Source of the DNA: Marinobacter salicampi
GTDB lineage: Bacteria > Pseudomonadota > Gammaproteobacteria > Pseudomonadales > Oleiphilaceae
NCBI RefSeq assembly: GCF_011074795.1
Contig: NZ_JAAMPF010000018.1
Span: 1 to 64,000, forward strand
Reading direction: 5' to 3'
DNA length: 64,000 nt
Shown: positions 54,270-63,678 of the stretch, piece by piece
How positions within the stretch are numbered: the first letter of the stretch is position 1
Layout of the letters: the number at the start of each line of letters is the position of its first letter
Program-made: the position numbers and the translations under genes
The notes under the pieces: generated by a model
What the model saw: only the letters and a program-made list of their open reading frames with translations
Databases searched by the model: none
What the model was told of the DNA's origin: nothing

Positions 54270-56549
54270 CAGTTTACGTTGCTGGCGGGCGGCCTCCACC
54301 ATGGCGGTCAGGGCCGTTTCAACCTGATCCCAGTTGCGGGTTTTCAGGCCACAGTCGGGGTTTACCCACACCTGCCCGGCAGGAAGGTGTAATAGGATCT
54401 GCCCCAGGCGTTTCTGCATCTCCTCCGCAGAGGGCACGAGGGGAGAGTGGATGTCATAGACCCCTGGCCCAACATCGGCAGAGTAACCCGCCTCATGTAG
54501 GTCTCTGACCAGAACCAGCTCACCCCGGGCCGCTTCGATGGTTATAACGTCGGCGTCAAGAGCCCTGATATTGGCCATGATGTCACCGAACTGGGAATAA
54601 CACATGTGTGTGTGAATCTGGGTGCCGGAGCTGGCGCCTGAAGTGGCAAGCCTGAAGGCATCCACGGCCCAGGCCAGATAGGCTGGCCGGTCTGTCTTTC
54701 GCAGAGGCAGCAGTTCCCTGAGGGCGGGCTCATCCACCTGGACAATATCTATGCCCAGAGCCTCCAGGTCACGCACCTCGTCGCGCAGGCACAGGGCCAA
54801 CTGGTCAGCAACCCGGGCTAGGGGCAGATCATCCCGCACAAAAGACCACGCAATGATGGTGACAGGACCGGTCAGCATGCCTTTCAAAGGCTTGGCTGTG
54901 GCCTTGCGGGCAATGGCCATCCAGTCCAGGGTCAGCCCTGTCCGGCGCTGGCAGTCGCCGAAGATGACCGGCGGCTTGACGCAGCGGGAACCATAACTCT
55001 GCACCCAGCCGAAACGGGTGGTTGCAAACCCTTCCAGACGGTCACCGAAGTACTCGACCATATCGTTGCGCTCGGGTTCGCCGTGGACCAGCACATCCAG
55101 TCCCAGGTCCTCCTGCAGGCGAACGGTTTTTTCGATGGCAGCGGCCATCCGGGCCTGATAGCCCGCCTCATCCAGGCTGCCTTGACGGAAGGCCTTGCGG
55201 GTTTCGCGAATGGCCTGATCCTGGGGAAAGGAGCCGATGGTGGTGGTCGGCAGCAAAGGCAGGTTCAGGGTCTGCTGCTGGATTTTCTTACGTGCCGCTG
55301 CATTTTGGCCGCGCCTGCGGTCCGCCTCCGTAACCTGGTCCTGGCGTTGCCTGACCCGGTCGTTACTGCGCCCGGGTAGCGACGCCAGAGCTGCGAGGGC
55401 GCTGGACGCGTCGTCAAGCTGCTGCGTGACCCTGGTGCTGTCCGGCTCATTGAGCGCTGCCTTGAGCAGCTCCAGTTCAGCCTGCTTCTCCTCCGCAAAA
55501 GCCAGGCCGCGATGAAGGGCCTCGGGAAGATGGGCTTCCCGGGCCGCACTGTAGGGTGCGTGCAGCAGGGAACAGCTGGTTGACAGCCAGAGCCGGTCCC
55601 CCAACCGTTCTTGAACCGGTCGGAGCCTTTCCAGCGCGGATTCAAGATCCGTGCGCCAGATATTGCGGCCATCGATAACCCCCAGGGACAGCTGCTTGTT
55701 GGGGCCGAGCCTGTCGAGTGCACCGACAAGCTGGTCCGGCGCCCGAACAACGTCAATATGGACCGCTGCAACCGGTAACTGGAAAGCGAGGCTCAGGTTT
55801 TCCCTCAAACCCTCGAAGTAAGTGGCCAGGAGGATGTCCAGCTGGCTTGCGGCTAGGCGGTTGTAAGCACGCTCGCAGGCAGCCCGCCAGTCAGCCGGCA
55901 AATCAACGCAAAGGGCAGGCTCGTCCAGTTGCAGCCACGTTATGCCGACATTGTTGAGTTGCTGACTGAGGCTGAGGTAGCACTGGAGCAGTGGTTCCAG
56001 AAGATCCAGACGCTGGAAACCTTCCTCTGTGTCGGCCTGACTGAGCCAGAGCAGGGTAATCGGGCCGATCAGGGTGACCTTCAATGGCTTGCCCAGGGCC
56101 TGGGCCTGGCTTACCTGCGCCAGTAAGGCGGTGGCGTCCAGCTCAGGCTGGGTGCCCTGGTCCAGTTCCGGCGCCAGATAATGGTAGTTGGTGTCGAACC
56201 ATTTCAGCATCGGGCTGGGGCCCAGTTTGTGTTCGCCCCCCTGCCAGCCCCTCGCCAGGGCAAAGTACCGGTCAAGACCGGTGAGTCCAGGCGTGCCACG
56301 GAAGCGCTTCGGGATCAGGTTGAACATGAGGCTGTGGTCCAGCACCTGGTCATAAAGACTGAAGTCGCCCACGGTGATGAGGTCCAGGTCCCGTTCGGCC
56401 TGTTGCTGCCAGGCGCTTTGGCGCAGTTGTGCCGCCACGGCCTGAAGGCCGGTCTGATCGAGATCTCCGCGCCAGTGCTTTTCCAGCGCCCACTTCAATT
56501 CCCTGTCCGGCCCGATTCGTGGCAGTCCCAAGAGGTGTAACTTGGCCAT
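54240..56549 (-). CDS. metE: Cobalamin-independent methionine synthase
   Basis: A 769-residue protein that transfers a methyl group from methyltetrahydrofolate polyglutamate to homocysteine. The C-terminal catalytic half has TTTIGSFPQ, HTHMCYSQF (zinc His and Cys) and NPDCGLKTR (zinc Cys). The N-terminal half is the related non-catalytic barrel. Length fits the family. It is divergent from metR, with MetR-type sites between them. Confidence 0.97.
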   Translation of the reverse strand: MAKLHLLGLPRIGPDRELKWALEKHWRGDLDQTGLQAVAAQLRQSAWQQQAERDLDLITVGDFSLYDQVLDHSLMFNLIPKRFRGTPGLTGLDRYFALARGWQGGEHKLGPSPMLKWFDTNYHYLAPELDQGTQPELDATALLAQVSQAQALGKPLKVTLIGPITLLWLSQADTEEGFQRLDLLEPLLQCYLSLSQQLNNVGITWLQLDEPALCVDLPADWRAACERAYNRLAASQLDILLATYFEGLRENLSLAFQLPVAAVHIDVVRAPDQLVGALDRLGPNKQLSLGVIDGRNIWRTDLESALERLRPVQERLGDRLWLSTSCSLLHAPYSAAREAHLPEALHRGLAFAEEKQAELELLKAALNEPDSTRVTQQLDDASSALAALASLPGRSNDRVRQRQDQVTEADRRRGQNAAARKKIQQQTLNLPLLPTTTIGSFPQDQAIRETRKAFRQGSLDEAGYQARMAAAIEKTVRLQEDLGLDVLVHGEPERNDMVEYFGDRLEGFATTRFGWVQSYGSRCVKPPVIFGDCQRRTGLTLDWMAIARKATAKPLKGMLTGPVTIIAWSFVRDDLPLARVADQLALCLRDEVRDLEALGIDIVQVDEPALRELLPLRKTDRPAYLAWAVDAFRLATSGASSGTQIHTHMCYSQFGDIMANIRALDADVITIEAARGELVLVRDLHEAGYSADVGPGVYDIHSPLVPSAEEMQKRLGQILLHLPAGQVWVNPDCGLKTRNWDQVETALTAMVEAARQQRKLLARELVAAP

Positions 56550-56627
56550 GGCGTTTGCTCCCTGTGTGTCTTTTAGTAGCGCCTCAGCGCATTAATATCA
56601 GGAAGCCATTGTGGCGGGGTCTGTTCA

Positions 56628-56640
56628 TGAGACAAAATCA
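56628..56640. promoter_or_regulatory. MetR-like binding site 1
   Basis: TGAGACAAAATCA fits the TGA-N7-TCA frame of the MetR consensus TGAANNNNNTTCA at the outer positions. It lies about 80 bases before metE on the minus strand. Confidence 0.45.
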
Positions 56641-56656
56641 ATGTAATCACTTTAGT

Positions 56657-56673
56657 CATGAGTATTACTCATG
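56657..56673. promoter_or_regulatory. MetR-like binding site 2
   Basis: CATGAGTATTACTCATG is a perfect palindrome around a central T and contains TGAGTATTACTCA, close to TGAANNNNNTTCA. It lies between the divergent metE and metR starts, 26 bases before metR. It probably serves both activation of metE and autoregulation of metR. Confidence 0.6.
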
Positions 56674-56698
56674 TTAATTCAGCCGAACGGACAGCCCC

Positions 56699-57625
56699 AT
56701 GCTTGAAATCAGACATCTGAAAACAGTGCAAGCTCTGGCAGAATGCGGAAGCCTGACCCGGGCCGCCGACAGCCTTCATGTCACGCAGTCAGCCCTGTCT
56801 CATCAGTTGCGGGACCTAGAAGGGTTTTTCGGCGTCACCATGTACCACCGCAAGAGTCGGCCTTTGCGCCTGACACCGGCAGGTCAGGCCCTGCTTGACC
56901 TGGCCCATAACCTTCTTCCCGAGGTCAGGGACGTGGAAAATACCCTGCTGAAACTCGGTCGTGGCAAGCAGGGCCGCCTGCGCATGGCGATCGAGTGCCA
57001 CAGCTGCTACCTCTGGCTGATCCCTTCGGTGAACGCCTATCGCGCCCAGTGGAGTGATGTGGAACTGGACTTTATCGGGCATCTCAATTTCGAGCCCCTG
57101 CCGGCGCTTGCGCAGGGTGAGCTAGATCTGGTGGTGACGTCTGATCCGGTCGAAATGCCCGGACTGGTGTACGTGCCACTGTTTCGCTTCGAGATCCAGC
57201 TGGCTGTGGCACCACAGCACCCGCTGGCAGACTGTGCCCGGATTGAGCCCCACCAGCTGGCGGACCAGACCCTGTTGATCTATCCGGTGGCAGAACACCG
57301 GCTGGACATCTTCCGGCACTTCATGACGCCGGCCGGGGTGCGTCCCCAGGCCGTGCGTACCGCCGAAATGACCATGATGATCGCCCAGTTGGTGGCCAGC
57401 CAGCGCGGCGTTGCGGCCCTGCCCACCTGGGCCCTGCAGGAGTATGAAACCGCAGGTCTGCTCAAGGGGCGACCACTGGGCGAGGGTCTCTGGTCTGACC
57501 TGTATGCTGCGGTTAGAGTGGAGGACAGGGACCAGCCCTTCATGCAGGCATTTCTCGACACCGTGGCGCGGACATCATTCCAGGAGCTTACCAATATAAG
57601 GCGATTCGATGTTCATGCGGATTGA
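56699..57625 (+). CDS. metR: LysR-type regulator of methionine biosynthesis
   Basis: A 308-residue LysR-type protein. The N-terminal winged helix-turn-helix covers LAECGSLTRAADSLHVTQSALSHQ (in part), followed by a coiled linker and the effector domain. MetR uses homocysteine as co-regulator. The divergent position next to metE supports the name. Its stop touches the stop of the convergent outer-membrane gene. Confidence 0.95.
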   Translation: MLEIRHLKTVQALAECGSLTRAADSLHVTQSALSHQLRDLEGFFGVTMYHRKSRPLRLTPAGQALLDLAHNLLPEVRDVENTLLKLGRGKQGRLRMAIECHSCYLWLIPSVNAYRAQWSDVELDFIGHLNFEPLPALAQGELDLVVTSDPVEMPGLVYVPLFRFEIQLAVAPQHPLADCARIEPHQLADQTLLIYPVAEHRLDIFRHFMTPAGVRPQAVRTAEMTMMIAQLVASQRGVAALPTWALQEYETAGLLKGRPLGEGLWSDLYAAVRVEDRDQPFMQAFLDTVARTSFQELTNIRRFDVHAD

Positions 57626-58249
57626 TCAGAACCGTACTGCCAGGCCGACGCCGGCCTCGAACTGCAAGTAGCCATTGCTCTCGAAACGCAGGTTGCAGCC
57701 GCCGGAACAGAAGGCCGATCCGCCACTGTCGAGTACGGTATAGACTCCCCGGAGATCCAGCCTGAGCAACAGGTTGCGGTGCAGGGGCATCTTGTAGCCG
57801 GCGCCCAGGGAAATCGAGGCGCGGTGGTGGTCCTTGAAGCCGCTGGGCTCAGGTTCGAGCCGGGTCACACCCGCCACGCCCGAGACAAAGCCGCCGGTGG
57901 TTTGTCCGCCGGGAAAATACAGGCCGCCGAACTGGAGCTGGTAGATAACCAGCTCCACTGAAGAGGCAGCCGGGGCAAACAGCGCCTCGGATGAGGACAC
58001 GCGGCTGTCCTGGCGGGCGAAATAGAGCTCTGCCTGCTTTCCGGCCTCGGCCAGATCAATGTTGAACAGCAGGCCAAAGCTTTCACCGTCGTCGAATTCC
58101 AGCTCGCTCCGGGAATCATTGTCCCGGGTCTCGACATCGATATCTCCACCGGCCCGAAAGCCGGCGAAGGGGGTAAGTTCGTACTCGGCCTGGGCCCCAA
58201 AGGGCGCCCAGGCCAGGGCGATGAAAAGCAGTGTCAGGGTTGTGCGCAT
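57626..58249 (-). CDS. Outer-membrane beta-barrel protein
   Basis: A 207-residue protein with a signal peptide (residues 1-22, FGAQAEY). The mature protein alternates hydrophobic and polar residues in eight or so strands and ends in a terminal Phe (GVGLAVRF), typical of outer-membrane barrels. FCSGGC carries a Cys pair. Start 58249 has AAGGTCAG upstream. Function is unknown. Confidence 0.7.
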   Translation of the reverse strand: MRTTLTLLFIALAWAPFGAQAEYELTPFAGFRAGGDIDVETRDNDSRSELEFDDGESFGLLFNIDLAEAGKQAELYFARQDSRVSSSEALFAPAASSVELVIYQLQFGGLYFPGGQTTGGFVSGVAGVTRLEPEPSGFKDHHRASISLGAGYKMPLHRNLLLRLDLRGVYTVLDSGGSAFCSGGCNLRFESNGYLQFEAGVGLAVRF

Positions 58250-58311
58250 TGCTGACCTTGGTAATGACTGGCTGCCTGCCATGATAACCCTGACTCTGCC
58301 TTGAGTGGGAA

Positions 58312-59664
58312 CTACTCGTCGTGGGGAATGGGGTCCGGGCTTCGGTCCCAGCCTACCAGGGCGAGCGTGGCAAATATGCCGATCAGCAGGCCTATCCAGG
58401 GCTCGAAGAAGGCCAGGCAGGCGCCAATTAATACCACCGTGCCCCGCGACGTATTGTTCCTGGGGATTCCCATGGCGATATAGGCGCAGGCAAACCCGGT
58501 CAGGATCAGGGTCAGCGACAGCGCAATGCCCAGCAGCGGTTTGAGCCCGGTCATCAGCGGTAGCAGGAAGTAGATGAACGGCAGCCCCATCAGGTAATAG
58601 GAGGCCATGCCGCTGTGCAGACTGTTCATGGCTTTGGGCCCCAGCTTCCAGCGCTGGACCACGATGACATGGACGCCGGTCCAGACCGCGCCCTGGGTGG
58701 GGAAAAATGGCGCCACCAGGCCCATAATGGCGTTGCGGATCGCCAGGGAGAAGTGAGTCCGGTTCAGGTTGATGTCGATATGCTCGTCCTTGCGGGCCTG
58801 CAGGCCTTCGCGGAGGACTTCGTTGCCGGTGACCAGATCGCCGAACAGGATGATGTAGGCAATCAGCGCCAGCGGTATGCCCTGCAAAAACATCTCAACG
58901 GATGGCCAGCCGTTGACCAGGGGCGAAGCCTTGGCAAAGGCTACGTCAAGGGGCGGTACCAGGAATCCCCACTGGATGTCGTAGACCACTTCGCCTACCA
59001 GGGGCCCTACGATGGCCGCCGCCAGAAAGCCCGGCAGTAGCCCCAGGGAGCCCAGCATGCCGAAAAATCGGTTGCGGGTTTTCAGACTCTGCATGGGTAT
59101 GGAAAAGGTGAAAACCAGACAGATGGTAACGGCGACTGTGGTAGCAATGGGCTGCTCCAGCAGGAAGCGGTCGGCGTCGTCGATGAAAACCCGCTTGAGG
59201 GCGGCTATGGCGGCACCTAGGATGATGCCCGCCTTGAGCGTATCAGGCAGCCAGATCACAAAACGTTGGCCAAGGCCGGTGACCCCCAGTATCAGCACCA
59301 GGAAGGCAAAGTCCAGGGTGAGCGCGGTCATCGCCTGGAACCGGAGCACCGGGTCGTCGTAGCCGCCGATCACGAAGGCAAGAATAAGCGGCAGGGCCGG
59401 GGTAATCCAGCCGCCGGCGTAGGGTTCGCCGAAAACAATCACCGCCGACGCAATCAGCGCCGCGTGAACCATGGACAGGGCAATTGCCTCTTCGAAACTG
59501 AGTCCGAAGAAACCGGTCATCACCGGTACCAGGGCCAGCCCGGTGGCAGCGGATACAAACAGACCCTGAAGCAGTTCCGACCAGCATAGGCGGGTGTGGT
59601 AGAAAGGCACACGGAAAGTGATGGGCCCCCATTTCCAGCCCGGCAGTTCTCTACGTTCGGACAT
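58312..59664 (-). CDS. NCS2-like permease (xanthine/uracil family)
   Basis: A 450-residue membrane protein with about twelve to fourteen helices. The repeat layout and LFGDLVTGNEVLREG, broken from the NAIMGLVAPFFPTQGAVW block, suggest the nucleobase-ascorbate/NCS2 fold. The canonical NCS2 motifs are weak, and a SulP-like anion transporter is the other choice. Substrate is unknown. The C-terminal tail is polar. Confidence 0.5.
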   Translation of the reverse strand: MSERRELPGWKWGPITFRVPFYHTRLCWSELLQGLFVSAATGLALVPVMTGFFGLSFEEAIALSMVHAALIASAVIVFGEPYAGGWITPALPLILAFVIGGYDDPVLRFQAMTALTLDFAFLVLILGVTGLGQRFVIWLPDTLKAGIILGAAIAALKRVFIDDADRFLLEQPIATTVAVTICLVFTFSIPMQSLKTRNRFFGMLGSLGLLPGFLAAAIVGPLVGEVVYDIQWGFLVPPLDVAFAKASPLVNGWPSVEMFLQGIPLALIAYIILFGDLVTGNEVLREGLQARKDEHIDINLNRTHFSLAIRNAIMGLVAPFFPTQGAVWTGVHVIVVQRWKLGPKAMNSLHSGMASYYLMGLPFIYFLLPLMTGLKPLLGIALSLTLILTGFACAYIAMGIPRNNTSRGTVVLIGACLAFFEPWIGLLIGIFATLALVGWDRSPDPIPHDE

Positions 59665-59937
59665 CGTAAGCTCACTCTTGTTATTGGCTTTGACGCTGAT
59701 ACAACGGCCAGATCCGGCGGAATCCCTGGCCGCATTCCTGAGTCAGGTTGAGTATGGATAGGCTGCCCTATTACGGCGAATTAGTTTTGATGATGGTTGA
59801 GGATTATTGCGGCTTATAGTGGTCCCGGGGCGGTGTGAGCGGTGTATAACTGCTCTGTAACGGAATCAGGTGTTCCTGAGTTAACGGTAGCTTGGTAGGC
59901 TGTGTACAGCCACGCTTCACAGTTCAGGAGGACAAAC

Positions 59938-60162
59938 ATGTTGCTCGCAAAGAAAGCCACCGGCCATGTGATCGAAGTGCTGGATCAGCATGGGCTTTAC
60001 GATCCCCTTGAGAAAACAGTTAAAGGTAGCCTTCACTATGGCGAGGAGGCCCAGGATCCTGAGCAGTTTCTTAAAGAAGATCTGGCCTTTCCGTCTGGCG
60101 AGCCTTTGCCCCAGTGCTGGATTGATCCGGACTATCGCCGCAGGGATCAGTCTGATCAATGA
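59938..60162 (+). CDS. Small protein of unknown function
   Basis: A 74-residue soluble protein with AGGAGG eight bases before its ATG. ATGHVIEVLDQHGLYDPLEK, then EEAQDPEQFLKEDLAFPSGE, look conserved-protein-like, but no family is recognised. Its stop overlaps the YkgJ-type gene by four bases (ATGA), so the two are translated together. Confidence 0.6.
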   Translation: MLLAKKATGHVIEVLDQHGLYDPLEKTVKGSLHYGEEAQDPEQFLKEDLAFPSGEPLPQCWIDPDYRRRDQSDQ

Positions 60163-60449
60163 TCATAAACGTAACGAACGTGTCGGAAGACGAGGTTTCC
60201 TGCGCCAACTGCCGGGCCTGCTGTTGTCGCCTCGAGGTCATGTTGATCACGGAGACCGGCGTGCCCGAAAGATTTACCGAGATTGAATCCCATGGCGTGA
60301 CGGTCATGTCACGACTTGAGGACGGCTGGTGTGCAGCCCTGGATCGCAATACCATGCTGTGCTCCATCTACGAACGTCGGCCCTGGGTGTGTCGCGAATT
60401 CGAAATGGGATCTTATGAATGTCGCGTCGAGCGCGCGGACCACATGTAG
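60159..60449 (+). CDS. YkgJ-family cysteine-cluster protein
   Basis: A 96-residue protein with SCANCRACCCRL at residues 14-25, then WCAALDRNTMLCSIYERRPWVCREFEMGSYEC, which is the zinc or Fe-S cysteine cluster of the YkgJ family (quoted in parts). Function is unknown. It is coupled to the 74-residue protein upstream. Confidence 0.8.
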   Translation: MIINVTNVSEDEVSCANCRACCCRLEVMLITETGVPERFTEIESHGVTVMSRLEDGWCAALDRNTMLCSIYERRPWVCREFEMGSYECRVERADHM

Positions 60450-60485
60450 TAGTGGCCCCATAGGGCCAAACAGAGGGAAGAAGCT

Positions 60486-60980
60486 ATGAATAGGAAACTC
60501 ATGACCATGGGCCGGGCATGGACGCTGGTTGCATTGGTTTGCGCCGCGCCCATTGCCAGCGCCGAGCCGAAAGAGGGGGGCGGAATGACCCTTGATGATC
60601 TGCAAGCCGACGTCAAGGAGCTCAGCCAGAAGCTTGAGGAATACAGTGCAGAGCAGCGCGAGCAGGCCGGTGAACGAATTAATCGCACACTGGAAGCGTT
60701 GGATGCGAGAATCGCTGAGCTGGACCGGAAAGTGGAGACCGAGTGGCAGGAAATGAGTGACATCACCCGTGCCGAGCTCAAGTCTACCCTGGCGACCTTG
60801 CGCCGGCAGCGTGCTGAGGTGGGGGACTGGTACGAGCGCATGCAGGCGAGCTCGACCTTCACCTGGGAATCGATGAAGGATGGCTTTGATGAAGCCTACC
60901 GTGAGTTTACTGAAGCCTGGCGGGAAGCCGAAGAAGAGTTCGATGGCAGTAAAGCGGATCCGGGCGACGGTGCTATCTGA
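60486..60980 (+). CDS. Secreted coiled-coil protein of unknown function
   Basis: A 164-residue protein with a signal peptide (residues 1-26, IASAEP). Residues 35-115 form a long charged helix with heptad-like repeats (LDDLQADVKELSQKLEEY, LEALDARIAELDRKVETEW). The tail is acidic. It follows the YkgJ gene by 36 bases. No family is recognised. Confidence 0.65.
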   Translation: MNRKLMTMGRAWTLVALVCAAPIASAEPKEGGGMTLDDLQADVKELSQKLEEYSAEQREQAGERINRTLEALDARIAELDRKVETEWQEMSDITRAELKSTLATLRRQRAEVGDWYERMQASSTFTWESMKDGFDEAYREFTEAWREAEEEFDGSKADPGDGAI

Positions 60981-61002
60981 TAAGCGCCTCGTTTATCAGA
61001 TA
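60974..61002 (+). repeat. 10-base inverted repeat spanning a stop codon
   Basis: TATCTGATAA and TTATCAGATA form a perfect 10-base-pair stem with a 9-base loop. The left arm includes the last sense codons and stop of the coiled-coil gene. A third partial copy, TTATCTG, follows ten bases later. No T-tract is present, so it may be an mRNA end structure or an operator. Confidence 0.5.
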
Positions 61003-61060
61003 AACAACGTTATCTGCTGAACCTGACAGAAGACCAGGGGGAGGCCATGGGCCTGGCCGA

Positions 61061-61094
61061 TAAAAAAGGGTTGCCCGTCATTGAGACAACCCTT
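61061..61094 (-). terminator. Rho-independent terminator of the acyl-CoA synthetase gene
   Basis: On the minus strand AAGGGTTG and CAACCCTT form an 8-base-pair stem with a 13-base loop followed by TTTTTA. It lies about 50 bases after the stop of the minus-strand gene at 61143. Confidence 0.85.
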
Positions 61095-61142
61095 CTCCTC
61101 GGTTCTCTTATTTTCCGCTAGTCCTGGTGTCGCGATTGAAGC

Positions 61143-62822
61143 CTATTCCCAGATAACCTTCTTGCCCTGGGCATACCAGCTGTCCATCTTGTCGGCGTAT
61201 TGGTTTTCTATCACATTGCGTTTGATTTTCATGGTGGGCGTCAGCATGCCGTTTTCCATGGTCCAGGGTTCTCGGACCACCACCACAAACGCCAGTTTTT
61301 CATGGCCCTCGCTTCTGGCGTTGACGTCGTCGAGCTCTTCTGCCAGTTCCTTTTCCAGGGCTTCACGGTCTCCGCCTTTGTCCAGCTCTTCCCGGGCTTC
61401 ATCGGACAGTAACACCAGAGCCGCCGGTTGGGGCTGGTTGGCCCCTACCACACAGATCACTTCCGCTTTGGGGTGGTTGAAGCGGTTTTCGATGGGGACC
61501 GGCACCACGTACTTGCCCTTGGTGGTTTTGAACAGGTCCTTGACGCGGCCGGTGATGCGGAGGAAGCCGTTTGAGTCCACTTCACCCATGTCCCCGGTCT
61601 TGAGGAAGCCGTCCTCTGTTACATCCTCGCGGGTTTTTTCTTCGTTCTTGTAGTAACCGAGCATCTGGCCGGGGCTCTTGACTTCGACTTCATCGCCTTC
61701 GCCGATGCGCTGCTCGACGCCGGGGTTGGGTACGCCGACTGTGCCCACCTTGGCCTGGCCCGGGCGATTACAGTGGGAGTAACCGAAGTTTTCAGACATG
61801 CCATAGACTTCAAGCAGTTCCAGCCCCAGGTTGCGATACCAGGCTATGATTTCAGGCGCCAATGGCGCAGCTCCGGTCAGGGCCGCCCGGCAGTGATCAA
61901 GGCCCAGCTGTTTGAGCACCTTCTTCTTGACGATCCTATTCAGGATCGGGATGTTGAACAGAATTTTCTGCTTCTTGGGCGGCAGCTTGTTATTGATAGC
62001 CAGGTAGAACTTCATCCAAAGGCGCGGCACCGAGAAGAACAGGGTGGGCCGCGCCCGCTGAAGATCTTCCTGGAAGGTATCGAGCGAAGTGGCGAAATAC
62101 AGGTGGAAACCGTAGTAAAGCGACTGGGTCTCAACCGCTGCCCGCTCAGCCACATGGGCTAGGGGAAGGTACGACAGCATCCGCTCGTCGGGCCCGACCG
62201 GAAACAGTTGCTGTAGCCCGTCCGCTACCGAAATCATGGTCCGGAAGCTGTGCATGACGCCCTTGGGACGCCCGGTACTGCCTGAGGTATAGACGATGGT
62301 CGCCAGGTCATCCGGGTCTGGCATGCGGGGCTTGGCAGCCTCGGTCTTGGCGACGAGCTCGGCCCACTTAGGGGTATCGTCACGGGGCGACAGGGGCAGC
62401 GAGATGATGGGGAGATCAGAGGGTATGACACCCTTGATGTCGTTCCAGCCGTCAGCCTTGCCATCCATCTTGCCCAGGAACAGCAAGCGGGCTTCACTGT
62501 GCTCCAGCACGTAGGCGGCGGTTTCACCGTTAAGGGTGGGGTAAAGGGGAACCGAAACGTGTCCTGATGCCCAGATGGCGAGGTCCGACAGTATCCAGTG
62601 AGCGCTGTTCTTGCCCAGGATCGCAACATTGCTACGCTCCGGCAGGTCCAGGGAGCCGATGTGGGCTGCCATCCTGGACACCTGGTCAGCGGCCTGGCCC
62701 CAGGTGATTTCCTCGACCCGTCCGTCAGTAAACGGCTGGGTGAGGTAGACTTTATCCGGAGTATGCTTGGCCCAGTAGTACAGGCAGTGCAGTGAGGTTT
62801 TCTTTGCGGGATCGATCGACAT
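61143..62822 (-). CDS. Long-chain fatty-acid-CoA ligase, FAA1/FadD15 type
   Basis: A 559-residue adenylate-forming enzyme. IVYTSGSTGRPKGVMHSF is the AMP-binding P-loop, YGMSENFGY is the family A5 block, and GDMGEVDSNGFLRITGRVKD holds the catalytic Asp, with a C-terminal ENRF and KRNVIE lysine region. The domain order matches long-chain acyl-CoA synthetases of the FAA1 branch rather than FadD. It activates fatty acids to acyl-CoA. The terminator at 61061 closes it. Confidence 0.85.
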   Translation of the reverse strand: MSIDPAKKTSLHCLYYWAKHTPDKVYLTQPFTDGRVEEITWGQAADQVSRMAAHIGSLDLPERSNVAILGKNSAHWILSDLAIWASGHVSVPLYPTLNGETAAYVLEHSEARLLFLGKMDGKADGWNDIKGVIPSDLPIISLPLSPRDDTPKWAELVAKTEAAKPRMPDPDDLATIVYTSGSTGRPKGVMHSFRTMISVADGLQQLFPVGPDERMLSYLPLAHVAERAAVETQSLYYGFHLYFATSLDTFQEDLQRARPTLFFSVPRLWMKFYLAINNKLPPKKQKILFNIPILNRIVKKKVLKQLGLDHCRAALTGAAPLAPEIIAWYRNLGLELLEVYGMSENFGYSHCNRPGQAKVGTVGVPNPGVEQRIGEGDEVEVKSPGQMLGYYKNEEKTREDVTEDGFLKTGDMGEVDSNGFLRITGRVKDLFKTTKGKYVVPVPIENRFNHPKAEVICVVGANQPQPAALVLLSDEAREELDKGGDREALEKELAEELDDVNARSEGHEKLAFVVVVREPWTMENGMLTPTMKIKRNVIENQYADKMDSWYAQGKKVIWE

Positions 62823-62936
62823 TGAAAGTCGGCTCCTTTGTTGTTGTAGTCATGCCCTATTTTTAAGGGGTTAGCGTGGGAACTGCAATAGCATCTGGCT
62901 CCAAACGTCTGCGGTCATTGAATTTCCCCAGGGGTC

Positions 62937-63566
62937 TCAACCGAACGCCAGCCATGCGCCGACCAGGATCATCAGGGTGCCGGCAATACGGTTAAGTGTC
63001 CGGACGCCCGAACCCTGGCGCATGGCCTGGCGCAGCTGGCGTCCGCCGTGGGCATAGAGCTGGAGGCAGAGGAACTCAAGGGCAAGAATGATGAGGACGA
63101 GCAGGGCAAGCTGCGGAGCCATGGGCAGGCTCTGATCAATAAACGGGGGTAGCAGGGCGACAAAAAAGGCCCAGCCCTTGGGGTTGGCGATGGCCGTGAT
63201 GAACCCCTGGGCGGCAAGCTGAAGCCGGGAGGTTTCAGGGGCAGCCTGGGGGTCCTCCGGCATTGCCATTTTGCCCCGTGAGCGCCACAACTGAACCCCC
63301 AGCCAGCCCAGGTAAAGGCCGCCGGCATACTTGAACAGGGTAAAGGCGGTGGGGTAGTTCAACATGAAGGCCGCGACACCCACGGCAGCGGACGTAGCCA
63401 CCAGGCCAACCCCGATCAGTTCCCCGGCCATCATCCACATTGCCCGTCGCACACCGATGGTGATACCAAGAGACAATGCCAGGGTCATGCACATGCCCGG
63501 CGTAATCGATACCACGAAGAAGGTAGGCACAAAGGCAAAAAGAAGCTGAAGATTGATGGCTGCCAA
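62937..63566 (-). CDS. LysE-family amino-acid exporter
   Basis: A 209-residue membrane protein with SITPGMCMTLALSLGITIG near residue 20 (a TPGP-like signature with Met in place of Pro) and ITAIANPKGWAFFVALLPPF in the middle. This is the third LysE/RhtB-type protein in the window. It is separated from the ligase gene by 114 bases. Confidence 0.85.
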   Translation of the reverse strand: MAAINLQLLFAFVPTFFVVSITPGMCMTLALSLGITIGVRRAMWMMAGELIGVGLVATSAAVGVAAFMLNYPTAFTLFKYAGGLYLGWLGVQLWRSRGKMAMPEDPQAAPETSRLQLAAQGFITAIANPKGWAFFVALLPPFIDQSLPMAPQLALLVLIILALEFLCLQLYAHGGRQLRQAMRQGSGVRTLNRIAGTLMILVGAWLAFG

Positions 63567-63678
63567 GGATCTCGATCCGCTCTGGAGTTTTAGGTGGTTA
63601 GCTTCCTAGCATAGACTGCCCTGCGTTCTTTTTCACCGTTATGAACAGATGTGTTCTGGCCTCGGACTTGGGAGGATT

